A stretch of 64,000 nucleotides of DNA from Pseudomonas sp. MWU15-20650 (GTDB lineage Bacteria; Pseudomonadota; Gammaproteobacteria; Pseudomonadales; Pseudomonadaceae), in the NCBI RefSeq assembly GCF_023242475.1, contig NZ_JALJFG010000003.1:124001-188000 (forward strand), read 5' to 3'. Position numbers and translations under genes: made by a program. The notes under the pieces are model-generated. The model was not told where the DNA came from and did no database searches. It saw nothing but the letters and a program-made list of their open reading frames with translations. Positions within the stretch are counted from its first letter, which is position 1. Every line of letters begins with the position of its first letter. Positions 49,328 through 57,730 of the stretch are shown here, one piece after another.

Positions 49328-51052
49328 TCACGCCAGGACTTGCTCTTGCAACCGCCCGCCCTCGATCCGCACATGCCGCCCATGGAAGCGCTTGAGGCTG
49401 CTGCGATGGCCGACGCTGACAATGCTCAAGCCTGGTAGCTCATCGATCAACGCTTGATACAACGTCGCTTCATCTTCTTCATCCATGGCCGAGGTGGCCT
49501 CGTCCATGTACAGCCATTGCGGCGCGAACAACAAGGCGCGGGCAAAGGCCAGGCGCTGCTGCTCACCCGGCGAGAGCATGCGTTGCCAGTGGTTGGCTTC
49601 CTCAAGACGGCTGACCAGATGCGGCAAGCGGCAGGTTTCCAGGACCTGTGCATAACGCTCCAGCGGGTAGGCGCTGTCGTCCTGTGGATAACTCAGCACC
49701 GCCTTCAAAGTCCCAATCGGCAGGTAAGGCTTCTGCGGCAGGAACAGGTAGCGCTCCGCCGGCAGGCGAATGCTGCCGTGGCCCGCAGGCCACAGGTGGC
49801 CCATTGCGCGCAACAGCGTACTTTTGCCACTGCCGGAACGGCCACTGAGCATCACACGCTGGCCGGGTTCTACGGTCATGTCGGCATCGGTGAGCAAATG
49901 GCGGCCGTCGGCCAGGTCCATGCCCAACCCCTGCACCACCAGGTGCCTGCCTTCGGGACGCACGTCGATGGCGGGCGCGCGCTGCTCGTTGTCACGCATG
50001 GCCTGATGGAAGCTCAGCAGACGATCACTGGTGGCGCGCCAACTGGCCAGCTCCGAGTACGCACTGATAAACCAGCTGAAGTTCTCTTGCACATTGCCGA
50101 ACGCCGAGTTGATTTGCATCAGCTCACCCAGTTCGATCTTGCCAGTGAAATAGCGCGGTGCAGCCACGATAAACGGGAAGATGATTGCGATCTGGCTGTA
50201 GCCCGCCGTGAAGAAGGTCAGGCGCTTGGACACTTTCATAATGTCCCAGAAATTGTGCCAGACCTTGCCAAAGCGCGTGCTCAGGCGTTGTTTTTCATTC
50301 GGTTCGCCGTTGTACAGGGCGATGCTTTCGGCATTCTCTCGCACCCGTACCATGGAGAAACGCAGGTCCGCTTCAAAACGTTGTTGTTGGTTGCTCAGGC
50401 CGATCAAGCGACGGCCGATCAAATGCGTCAACCAACTGCCCACGGCGGCGTACAGCAGCGCACACCAGAACATATAGCCGGGGATGGTGATGCCAAACAC
50501 TTCAATGCTGCCCGACACCCCCCACAGGATGATCGAGAACGACACCAGGCTGACCACGTTGCGCAACAGCCCAAGGCCAAGGCTCAACGTGCTGGAGGTG
50601 AAGTTGTTGAGGTCTTCGGAAATCCGCTGGTCCGGGTTATCGGTGTAGCCGCCCTGCTCCAGCTGGTAGTAGTTTTTGTCGGCTAACCAGCGTGCAAAGT
50701 GCTTCTCGGTCAGCCAGGCACGCCAGCGGATGGTGAGCATTTGGGTCAGGTACAGACGGTATACCGCCCCCAGAATCGCCACGGCGGCGATACCGCCGAA
50801 ATAGCCGATCAGTTGCCAGAAGGCGGCGGTATCCTTCTTTTCCAGGGCGTTATAGAAATCCTTGTACCAGTGGTTGATCCACACGGAGATCGCCACACTG
50901 AACAACGACAGGCCAATCACGGCGGCCAGCAACAACCAAGCCTTACTCTTCTCTTCGCTACGCCAATAGGGCGTGATCATCGCCCAGGTTCGGCGGAAGA
51001 ATTGCCCACGCACCGCGTCATTGACCGCGCAATACTCAGCGTTCTGATTCAT
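49328..51052 (-). CDS. SbmA/BacA-type ABC transporter, fused permease and ATPase (YddA-like)
   Basis: A 574-residue inner-membrane protein. The N-terminal half (about 1-330) is the SbmA/BacA-like membrane domain with about six helices (WLLLAAVIGLSLFSVAISVW, FFGGIAAVAILG-type segments; YWRSEEKSKAW); the C-terminal half is an ABC ATPase with [16 protein letters not shown] and signature LSPGEQQRLAFARAL plus YMDEATSAMDE. YddA-type proteins are thought to export or import small molecules or peptides; the substrate is unknown. It faces the accessory gene, not in an obvious operon. Confidence 0.9.
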   Translation of the reverse strand: MNQNAEYCAVNDAVRGQFFRRTWAMITPYWRSEEKSKAWLLLAAVIGLSLFSVAISVWINHWYKDFYNALEKKDTAAFWQLIGYFGGIAAVAILGAVYRLYLTQMLTIRWRAWLTEKHFARWLADKNYYQLEQGGYTDNPDQRISEDLNNFTSSTLSLGLGLLRNVVSLVSFSIILWGVSGSIEVFGITIPGYMFWCALLYAAVGSWLTHLIGRRLIGLSNQQQRFEADLRFSMVRVRENAESIALYNGEPNEKQRLSTRFGKVWHNFWDIMKVSKRLTFFTAGYSQIAIIFPFIVAAPRYFTGKIELGELMQINSAFGNVQENFSWFISAYSELASWRATSDRLLSFHQAMRDNEQRAPAIDVRPEGRHLVVQGLGMDLADGRHLLTDADMTVEPGQRVMLSGRSGSGKSTLLRAMGHLWPAGHGSIRLPAERYLFLPQKPYLPIGTLKAVLSYPQDDSAYPLERYAQVLETCRLPHLVSRLEEANHWQRMLSPGEQQRLAFARALLFAPQWLYMDEATSAMDEEDEATLYQALIDELPGLSIVSVGHRSSLKRFHGRHVRIEGGRLQEQVLA

Positions 51053-51151
51053 CGTTCAGGCTCTGTAAGAAAATGTGACAGGCGTTTGAACCGATCATAG
51101 ACGATCGGTTCAGGGCTCCGTGCAGCCTGAAGCGGATTGTTCAGACTTCGT

Positions 51152-51712
51152 TCAGCGCCGTACCGGGCGTTTCTGCAGCTTTCGTTGCAGGGTGCGGCGA
51201 TGCATGCCCAAGGCGCGGGCAGTGGCGGAGATGTTGCCTTCGTGTTCGGTCAACACGCGCTGGATGTGCTCCCACTGCAGGCGGTCCACCGACATCGGGT
51301 TTTCCGGCACCAGGGTGTCGAGGTCGGCGTGCTCGGAGAGCAAGGCCGCCAGCACGTCGTCGGCATCTGCCGGTTTGCACAGGTAGTTACAGGCACCACG
51401 CTTGATCGCCTCGACGGCAGTCGCAATGCTGGAATACCCCGTAAGGATCACCACGCGCATTTCCGGGTCGAGTTCCAGCAACTTGGGCAGCAGCACCAGG
51501 CCGGAGTCGCCGTCCATTTTCAGGTCGAGCGCGGCGTAGTCCGGCAGGTCGGCCTGGGCGATGGCCAGGCCCTCTTCGGCAGAACCTGCGGTGCTCACGC
51601 GAAAGCCGCGACGGCTCATGGCGCGTGCCATGACGCGGGTAAAGGTGGCGTCGTCATCTACCAGCAACAGGTGCGGCAGTTCTTCGCCTTCGACTTGGAT
51701 CTCGTCACTCAT
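51152..51712 (-). CDS. roxR: Redox response regulator RoxR (RegA/ActR/PrrA family)
   Basis: Response regulator of the RoxSR redox system, which in Pseudomonas controls the cyanide-insensitive oxidase and other respiratory genes. The 186-residue product has a receiver domain with phosphoacceptor D63 (AALDLKMDGDSG) and a C-terminal Fis-type helix-turn-helix (EGNISATARALGMHRRTLQ). ATG 51712 (MSDEIQVEGE) follows GAGGAG. The start overlaps the roxS stop by 8 bases. Confidence 0.95.
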   Translation of the reverse strand: MSDEIQVEGEELPHLLLVDDDATFTRVMARAMSRRGFRVSTAGSAEEGLAIAQADLPDYAALDLKMDGDSGLVLLPKLLELDPEMRVVILTGYSSIATAVEAIKRGACNYLCKPADADDVLAALLSEHADLDTLVPENPMSVDRLQWEHIQRVLTEHEGNISATARALGMHRRTLQRKLQKRPVRR

Positions 51713-52967
51713 CGATATCTCCTCGTGCGACACGGGGCAGGCGCAGCTCGGTGAGCGTGCCACCTTCCTCATGACTATAGAGTTTCACTGAGCCGCCTGC
51801 GCGAGTCACGCTGGCCTTGCTCAAAAACAGGCCCAGGCCGAAGCCTTTGCCCTTGGTGGTAAAGAAGGGTTTGCCGATCTGCTCGGCAATGGCCAGCGGC
51901 ACGCCCGCGCCGTGGTCACGAATGCTGATGGTCACGTGTTCCGCATCCCAGTCCAGCTGCACGCCCAAGCCCTCGGGGCAGGCGTCGGCGGCGTTGTTCA
52001 GCAGGTTGAGCAATGCCTGGGTCAGGTCCGGTGGGGGCGCCATGCGTGGCACGCTGCCCTGGCCCAGCAGGTTGAAGCGGTAACTGGCTTCGGGGCGCAT
52101 CAAGTGCCAACGGTTCAGCGCTTCACCGAGCCACTGGGTCACGTCCTGCATCTCGACCGCCAGGCGGCGATTGGCTTCGGCAGCGCGCACCAGTTGCTGC
52201 AAGGTCTGCTTGCATTGCTTGACCTGCTCTTGCAGCACGCCGAGGTCATCTTGCAGCGCCGGGTCGTGATGGTCCTGGGTCATTTCATTGAGCAACACGC
52301 TCATGGTTGCCAGCGGCGTACCCAACTCATGAGCCGCACCGGCAGCCTGGGTGGCGACGGCCAGTAATTGCTGGTCACGCAGTCCCTCTTCACGGCGAAT
52401 GGCACGCAGCTCTTCCTGACGACGCAGTTCCTCGGCCATGCGCGCGGCGAAAAAGGTGATCACGGCGGCGGACAAGGCAAAGCTCAACCACATCCCATAG
52501 ATCTGCAGGTTTTCCCGGGCGATAGGGAATGTCTGCAACGGGTAGAAGCGCGCCAGCAGCAGGGTATAGAGGGTCAATGCAATACCCGACAGCACCACGG
52601 AATAGCGCCACGGCAAGGTCACGGCGGCAATGGTCAGTGGCACCAGGTAATAAGATACAAACGGGTTGGTGGAACCACCGGAGAAGTACAGCAACACACT
52701 GTGGATGAACAGGTCGCAAGCCAGTTGCAGCGCGTACTCCAGTTCGGTCACCGGCCATGTGGTGCGCAGGCGGATGGCCGTGAACACACACAGCACAATG
52801 GAGAAACCGAGGGTCACTGCCAGTTGCAGCCAAGGCAGCGGCAGCAGGTCGAACCAATAGGCGAGCCCGACGGAACCGGCCTGCGCGGCCAATACCAGGG
52901 TGCGAATGAACGTCAGGCGCCAGAGGTTCTGGCGGGTGGCGGAAGTCAGTTTTACGGCGGCGAGCAT
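51705..52967 (-). CDS. roxS: Redox sensor histidine kinase RoxS (RegB/PrrB family)
   Basis: Membrane sensor kinase of 420 residues from ATG 52967 (MLAAVKLTSATRQNL), with a GGGAGAG site upstream. About six N-terminal helices carry the quinone-sensing motif GGSTNPF (residues 97-103), matching the RegB GGxxNPF consensus. The H-box is AAGAAHELGTPLATMS with H213; the ATPase region has LLNNAADACPEGLG and GKGFGLGLFLSKA. A longer frame to 53177 has no family similarity. Confidence 0.94.
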   Translation of the reverse strand: MLAAVKLTSATRQNLWRLTFIRTLVLAAQAGSVGLAYWFDLLPLPWLQLAVTLGFSIVLCVFTAIRLRTTWPVTELEYALQLACDLFIHSVLLYFSGGSTNPFVSYYLVPLTIAAVTLPWRYSVVLSGIALTLYTLLLARFYPLQTFPIARENLQIYGMWLSFALSAAVITFFAARMAEELRRQEELRAIRREEGLRDQQLLAVATQAAGAAHELGTPLATMSVLLNEMTQDHHDPALQDDLGVLQEQVKQCKQTLQQLVRAAEANRRLAVEMQDVTQWLGEALNRWHLMRPEASYRFNLLGQGSVPRMAPPPDLTQALLNLLNNAADACPEGLGVQLDWDAEHVTISIRDHGAGVPLAIAEQIGKPFFTTKGKGFGLGLFLSKASVTRAGGSVKLYSHEEGGTLTELRLPRVARGDIDE

Positions 52968-53186
52968 GAGCTCTCCCGGTGAGCGCTGCAGGCGGATCGG
53001 CAGGAGTATAAACGAAGCACACCTGCTGGCACGGCGTATGTGGCTCTTTGACGCAGGCCGGGCAAGCGACCGTTCGTCGGTGCCACGACAACTTGTAGCG
53101 AATGTGTAAACCCGAAGAACGCAACACCACCGTCTACAGTCATACCGAACACGACTATCCGAACACGACCATCCCAAGGAGTTTTC

Positions 53187-53903
53187 ATGTCTCGTTTCAT
53201 TCGCAGTGCAGCCGTTATCACGCTCAGCGCCAGCGCCCTGGCCAGCCTTCCGGCCATGGCTGCCGATGCGCTGAACTACAACCAGATTTCCCTGCGCGCC
53301 GAGGTCAGCCAGGAGGTTGCCCGCGACAAGATGATCGTCACCCTCTACACCGAATCCCAGAACGCTGACCCGGCCAAGCTCGCCGCCGAAATCACTACCA
53401 CCATGAACACGGCGCTGGGCCAGGCCCGTGAAGTCAAGGCCGTGACCCTGCGCCAGGGCAGCCGTAACAGCTACCCGATCTACGACAGCAAGAACCAGAA
53501 GATTACCGGCTGGCGTGAACGCGCCGAACTGCGCCTGGAAAGCGCAGACTTCCCAGCGCTGTCCAAGCTCACCGGTGAGTTGCTGAACACCCTGAAAATG
53601 GAAAACATGGACTTCGCCATCGCAGACGCCACGCGCAAGGCCAGCGAAGATGCGTTGCTCAAGGACGCGGTGGCGGCGTTCAAGGCGCGCGCGCAGTTGG
53701 CTACCGATGCGCTCGGCGGCAAGGGCTACAAGATCGTCAATTTGAACTTCAACACCAATGGCTACCCGATGCCCTATGCCCGCAATGGCGGCATGATGAT
53801 GAAAGCCGCCATGGCCGATTCAGCACCGATACCTGAAGTGGAAGCCGGCACCAGTCAGGTCAACATGAGTGCGGACGGCGTGATTGAAGTTCAAATGCAA
53901 TGA
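53187..53903 (+). CDS. SIMPL-domain (DUF541, YggE-like) periplasmic protein, intact copy
   Basis: A 238-residue secreted protein with a signal peptide (MSRFIRSAAVITLSASALA...AMA) and one SIMPL domain, a family linked to oxidative-stress protection. AAGGAG precedes the ATG. It is divergent from roxS, as in P. aeruginosa. Its last 137 codons are repeated at 55367-55779 with 11 amino acid differences, bracketing an accessory gene. Because its 3' end differs from the copy next to dppA1, this 3' half may be the imported version. Confidence 0.9.
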   Translation: MSRFIRSAAVITLSASALASLPAMAADALNYNQISLRAEVSQEVARDKMIVTLYTESQNADPAKLAAEITTTMNTALGQAREVKAVTLRQGSRNSYPIYDSKNQKITGWRERAELRLESADFPALSKLTGELLNTLKMENMDFAIADATRKASEDALLKDAVAAFKARAQLATDALGGKGYKIVNLNFNTNGYPMPYARNGGMMMKAAMADSAPIPEVEAGTSQVNMSADGVIEVQMQ

Positions 53904-53932
53904 CCTTTTACTGAAGAACTTGAACGGCGGTC

Positions 53933-53960
53933 ACCGAAGGGATCGCCGTTTTTATTTTTT
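53933..53960 (+). terminator. Terminator of the intact SIMPL gene
   Basis: AACGGCG and CGCCGTT pair, followed by TTTATTTTTT. A related stem follows the truncated copy at 55799, so the duplication extends past the coding region. Confidence 0.8.
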
Positions 53961-54012
53961 AACATGCACGCCCATCTGAAAAATTTTCTTTTATTTTATC
54001 CAGCCTAACTGC

Positions 54013-54040
54013 CGAACTTTTTTCATAAGATCGCCACACA
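54013..54040 (+). promoter_or_regulatory. Possible hrp-box promoter
   Basis: CGAACT, 15 bases, then CCACACA. The -10 part matches CCACNNA fully and the -35 part keeps the GAAC core with two mismatches to GGAACC. It ends 44 bases before ATG 54085, the same distance as at the other hrp-box-like site in this window. Confidence 0.4.
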
Positions 54041-54084
54041 AGGATGACAACTGTCTAAATACACAAAGTCAATAGGTTGGCATC

Positions 54085-55197
54085 ATGCACATTACAACTG
54101 TCACGCAACTACCTCTGCGCCCCGCTCCCGTCACCACCCCGCCATCTAAACAGTCTGAAGCGCCTATAACGGACTCATTCACGGACACACAAACCCCCAA
54201 CGTTCTGATCCGCAAAAGACGATCACAGGAAATGCCAAAACGGCATATCAACGAGTCCCATGAAAGTTACCAAAACAGACTCGACTCTTGGGCGCCCGAT
54301 GGTCGAGAGCTAGGCAAACCTGAACCACGCACCGGATGGCAAATTGCCGGAGAAATTTTCCTGGGTATTCTCAGTGGAGGTCCAGGAGTACAGATGGTCA
54401 GAGGCCCACGCCCCGGGCTCTCCCCTCGCCTTCCGCCGGCCCGGACGCCACCACCTTCCAGCGCGGCCAACTCCAACGTTTCCGGGCCTGTAGCAAACTC
54501 AAGATCCCACGCGCCCAAACCTTCTACCGTAGACCCCGCCAATATCAAGCCCGCAAGTCAACCTGCTCGCGCGCCCATCCAAAACAATGCCAACAATCCT
54601 GTCAAAAGCTCACCGCCAGACCCTGTAAGAAGAACATCGGTGGGTTTTTCCGGTGGTGAAGCCCCCACAACAATCAACAACAATATGAGAAATATCAAAC
54701 AAATCGAAGGAGAGCTTTTTACATTTCAAGACATGCACGAAGGCCACAACCGACTCAATATTTTCGTGCATGGCAAGACGTTGTCGGTTTTCGAACAGCT
54801 CACTGGCAAGCCCACTCAAGTCGTCTATAACAATCGTTATCATACACCTCAACAATTATTAGACTCGTTACGAGCGAAAGGCGTGGAACCCAGTAACTTT
54901 CACAATGTACGACTCATCTCCTGTCATTCGGCCAACGGCGGTAAAAACTCATTCGCCTCGCAATTCAAAGAGTTGATTGATACTCCGGTGACGGCTTATC
55001 AAGGTGTCGTTTCGGCAAAGCCGACAATTCCTAATTTAGAGGCCAATTTCAACCAAGCGAATACTCATGGTCAAGACGGAAGGACCGCACTGCAAAACGC
55101 TTACGCTAATAATATTTCATTTGAAACTGTTCCTCGATCCATTGCGGATGATCCTATAGCGTGGGCGGTTAATAGCCATGTGCCGGTCGCTATTTAA
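54085..55197 (+). CDS. Putative effector/toxin with caspase-like His-Gly and Cys motifs
   Basis: A 370-residue protein I cannot assign to a named family. Residues 1-24 (MHITTVTQLPLRPAPVTTPP then SKQS) lack acidic residues and have Ile at position 3, as in type III substrates. Residues 80-190 are Pro/Ser/Asn-rich and probably unstructured. Residues 200-370 look folded: LNIFVHGK has H229-G230 and VRLISCHSANGG has C280; a hydrophobic strand before each, and 51 residues between them, match clan CD (C80, caspase-like) peptidases. VTAYQGVV follows. The gene is AT-richer than its neighbours, no immunity-like gene follows, and it sits between two copies of a SIMPL 3' end. Function is inferred. Confidence 0.6.
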   Translation: MHITTVTQLPLRPAPVTTPPSKQSEAPITDSFTDTQTPNVLIRKRRSQEMPKRHINESHESYQNRLDSWAPDGRELGKPEPRTGWQIAGEIFLGILSGGPGVQMVRGPRPGLSPRLPPARTPPPSSAANSNVSGPVANSRSHAPKPSTVDPANIKPASQPARAPIQNNANNPVKSSPPDPVRRTSVGFSGGEAPTTINNNMRNIKQIEGELFTFQDMHEGHNRLNIFVHGKTLSVFEQLTGKPTQVVYNNRYHTPQQLLDSLRAKGVEPSNFHNVRLISCHSANGGKNSFASQFKELIDTPVTAYQGVVSAKPTIPNLEANFNQANTHGQDGRTALQNAYANNISFETVPRSIADDPIAWAVNSHVPVAI

Positions 55198-55366
55198 AAT
55201 AATTTAACTGAACGCACCCAGGGATGGGTCACCCTTACCTCCCATACTAAGTCACCCATGAGTTTATAAAGGGCTGTAGACAGTAACGACGAGCCTGGGG
55301 GATTCTCCACCTCGACGGCCCCCTTCAGAGTCGCCCTACCCACATTTGTTTGCATTGTGTACACCC

Positions 55367-55779
55367 AGAACCAGAAGATCACCGGCTGGCGTGAACGCGC
55401 CGAGCTGCGCCTGGAAAGCGCGGACTTCCCGGCGCTGTCCAAACTCACCGGCGAGCTGTTGAACACTTTGAAAATGGACAGCATGGACTTCGCCATCGCC
55501 GACACCACACGCAAGAACAGCGAAGATGCGCTGCTCAAGGACGCCGTCACCGCGTTCAAGGCGCGTGCGCAACTGGCCACCGACGCGCTGGGCGGCAAGG
55601 GTTACAAGATCGTCAACCTGAACTTCAATACCAACGGTTACCCACAACCGTACGCCCGAAATGGCGGGATGATGATGAAAGCCGCCATGATGGATTCAGC
55701 GCCGACGCCGGAAGTGGAAGCCGGGACCAGCCAGGTGCACATGAGTGCTGATGGTGTGATCGAAGTGCAGATGCCGTGA
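55367..55779 (+). pseudogene. 5'-truncated second copy of the SIMPL-domain gene
   Basis: Bases 55367-55779 correspond without gaps to 53491-53903, the 3' 413 bases of the intact SIMPL gene; the proteins differ at 11 of 137 positions. Signal peptide and the first 101 residues are missing; homology begins abruptly at AGAACCAGAAGAT. A GTG at 55357 could open a 140-residue frame but without a signal peptide. Its place next to dppA1 suggests it is the original 3' end, separated from its 5' part by the insertion of the accessory gene. Confidence 0.85.
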
Positions 55780-55798
55780 CCCCTACCTGACGAACCTG

Positions 55799-55829
55799 AA
55801 CGGCGGTAACCTCGGTGACCGCCGTTTTC
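55799..55829 (+). terminator. Terminator of the truncated SIMPL copy
   Basis: AACGGCGGT and ACCGCCGTT form a 9-bp stem followed by TTCGTTT; homologous to the stem at 53933. Confidence 0.65.
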
Positions 55830-55870
55830 GTTTGGGCGGCGTCTATATGACTGCCATTTAAGGGGTTTCC

Positions 55871-57472
55871 ATGGAAAGAATCGCCGTCAAACCGCTCCTC
55901 CTCGCTGTCAGCCTCCTGGCCTTTATGCCATTGGCCCAGGCCGCCACCACCCTGGTCTACTGCTCCGAAGCCAGCCCCGCCGGCTTTGACCCCAGCCAGT
56001 ACACCAGCGGTACCGATTTCGATGCGTCCGCCGAAACCGTGTTCAACCGCCTCACTCAGTTCAAGCGCGGCGGTACCGAAGTCGAACCCGGCCTGGCAAC
56101 AAGCTGGGATATCTCCAAAGACGGCCTGACCTACACCTTCCACCTGCGCGATGGCGTCAAGTTTCACACCACCGACTACTTCACCCCGACCCGCGACTTC
56201 AACGCCGATGATGTGCTGTTTACCTTCAATCGCCTGCTGGATGCCGACAGCCCGTTCCGCAAAGCCTACCCGTCCGAGTCGCCGTACTTCACCGACATGG
56301 GCTTGAACACCACGATCAAGAGCGTCGACAAACTCGATGATCACACCGTGCGTTTCAACCTGAACAACGTCGATGCTTCGTTCGTGCAGAACCTGGCGAT
56401 GAGCTTCGCCTCGGTGCAATCCGCCGAATACGCCGCCCAGCTATTAAAAGAAGGCAAGGCCGAAGACATCAATCAGAAGCCGGTCGGCACCGGGCCGTTT
56501 GTGTTCAAGCGTTACCAGAAAGACTCGCAAATTCGCTATGCCGCCAATAAACAATATTGGAAGCCTGAGGATGTGAAACTCGACAATCTGGTGTTCGCCA
56601 TCACCCCGGACGCCGCCGCGCGCCTGCAAAAGCTCAAGGCTGGGGAATGCCAGGTCAGCGGCTACCCACGCCCCTCCGACATCGAAATCATGAAGCAGGA
56701 CCCCAACCTGCGCGTGCTGCAGCAAGCCGGTTTCAACCTCGGCTTTCTGGCGTACAACGTGACCCACCCACCACTGGACCAGCTCAAGGTGCGCCAGGCC
56801 CTGGACATGGCCATCGACAAGCCGGCGATCATCAAGGCCGTCTACCAGAGCGCCGGACAATTGGCGCAGAACGCGCTGCCACCGGCACAGTGGTCTTATG
56901 ACCCACACATCAAGGACGCGCCTTATGATCCGACGAAAGCGCGGTTGCTACTAAAAGAAGCAGGGGTTGCACCAGGTACCACCATCAATTTGTGGGCGAT
57001 GACCGTACAACGAGCCTCCAATCCGAATGCGCGCATGTCTGCGCAAATGATCCAGCAGGATTGGGCAAAGGTTGGCATCAAGGCCAATATCGTCAGCTAT
57101 GAGTGGGGCGAGTACATCAAGCGCGCCAAGAATGGCGAGCACGATGCAATGATTTATGGTTGGACTGGGGACAACGGCGACCCGGATAACTGGCTGGGCG
57201 TGCTCTACAGTTGTGCTGCGGTCAAGGGCAGCAACTATGCCAAATGGTGTAACCCGGCCTACGACACGCTCGTGCAGCAAGCCAAGGTCAGCAACGATCG
57301 CGAGCAGCGCATCAAGTGGTATCAGCAGGCGCAAAAAATCCTTAAGGAACAGGTACCTATAACGCCTATTGCGAACTCGACGGTTTTCCAGCCGCTACGT
57401 AAGGACGTGCAAGGCTTCAAGATCAGCCCGTTTGGCCTGACGCCGTTCTATGGTGTCAGTCTAGATAAGTAA
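55871..57472 (+). CDS. dppA1: Dipeptide ABC transporter substrate-binding protein (DppA1-like)
   Basis: Periplasmic solute-binding protein of the SBP_bac_5 family, 533 residues, with a signal peptide (MERIAVKPLLLAVSLLAFMP...AQA). Family signatures are SWDISKDGLTYTFHLRDGVKFH, ADDVLFTFNRLLD and GTGPFVFKRYQKDSQIR. It is the first of four dppA paralogues around an OprD porin gene; in P. aeruginosa the same order (dppA1-A2-A3-opdP-A4-BCDF) feeds one permease. Peptide specificity is not predictable here. An attenuator-like terminator follows. Confidence 0.93.
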   Translation: MERIAVKPLLLAVSLLAFMPLAQAATTLVYCSEASPAGFDPSQYTSGTDFDASAETVFNRLTQFKRGGTEVEPGLATSWDISKDGLTYTFHLRDGVKFHTTDYFTPTRDFNADDVLFTFNRLLDADSPFRKAYPSESPYFTDMGLNTTIKSVDKLDDHTVRFNLNNVDASFVQNLAMSFASVQSAEYAAQLLKEGKAEDINQKPVGTGPFVFKRYQKDSQIRYAANKQYWKPEDVKLDNLVFAITPDAAARLQKLKAGECQVSGYPRPSDIEIMKQDPNLRVLQQAGFNLGFLAYNVTHPPLDQLKVRQALDMAIDKPAIIKAVYQSAGQLAQNALPPAQWSYDPHIKDAPYDPTKARLLLKEAGVAPGTTINLWAMTVQRASNPNARMSAQMIQQDWAKVGIKANIVSYEWGEYIKRAKNGEHDAMIYGWTGDNGDPDNWLGVLYSCAAVKGSNYAKWCNPAYDTLVQQAKVSNDREQRIKWYQQAQKILKEQVPITPIANSTVFQPLRKDVQGFKISPFGLTPFYGVSLDK

Positions 57473-57479
57473 CAGCAGC

Positions 57480-57520
57480 GCCCCAACCGAGTGCGCTAGA
57501 CGCCTCGGCTGGGCCTTTTT
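57480..57520 (+). terminator. Terminator of dppA1
   Basis: GCCCCAACCGAG and CTCGGCTGGGC pair around 12 bases and are followed by five T. A second small hairpin GGTGCA/TGCACC follows at 57521-57537. Confidence 0.8.
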
Positions 57521-57702
57521 GGTGCACCTTTTGCACCGAAAAAACCCTCCAAACATGCGTATTTGTGTCGAAACTTTCATAATTGCGACATTCCTGTACG
57601 TTCGTACCACAGTTTGCCCTTTACAACGGTTCAACATCTTGCATTGGGTATGGCGCCTGCATAAGTATCCGCAGGCCGGCTCACGAGGTCGCCCTCACCA
57701 CC

Positions 57703-57718
57703 AAAAATGACAACAAAT
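57703..57718 (+). promoter_or_regulatory. A-rich Hfq/Crc-type target in the dppA2 leader
   Basis: AAAAATGACAACAAAT, just before the ribosome binding site, closely resembles the amiE catabolite-repression target AAAAATAACAACAAGAGG and contains the AAnAAnAA pattern. Confidence 0.55.
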
Positions 57719-57730
57719 CATGAGGCCAAC

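Noticed and set aside
53141..53170. Short tandem CCGAACACGAC repeat before the SIMPL gene
   Set aside because: Only two imperfect copies in a leader; too short to support an operator claim.
55194..55598. A 134-codon minus-strand frame across the truncated SIMPL copy
   Set aside because: The same antisense frame appears opposite the intact SIMPL gene, so it follows from that gene's codon use.
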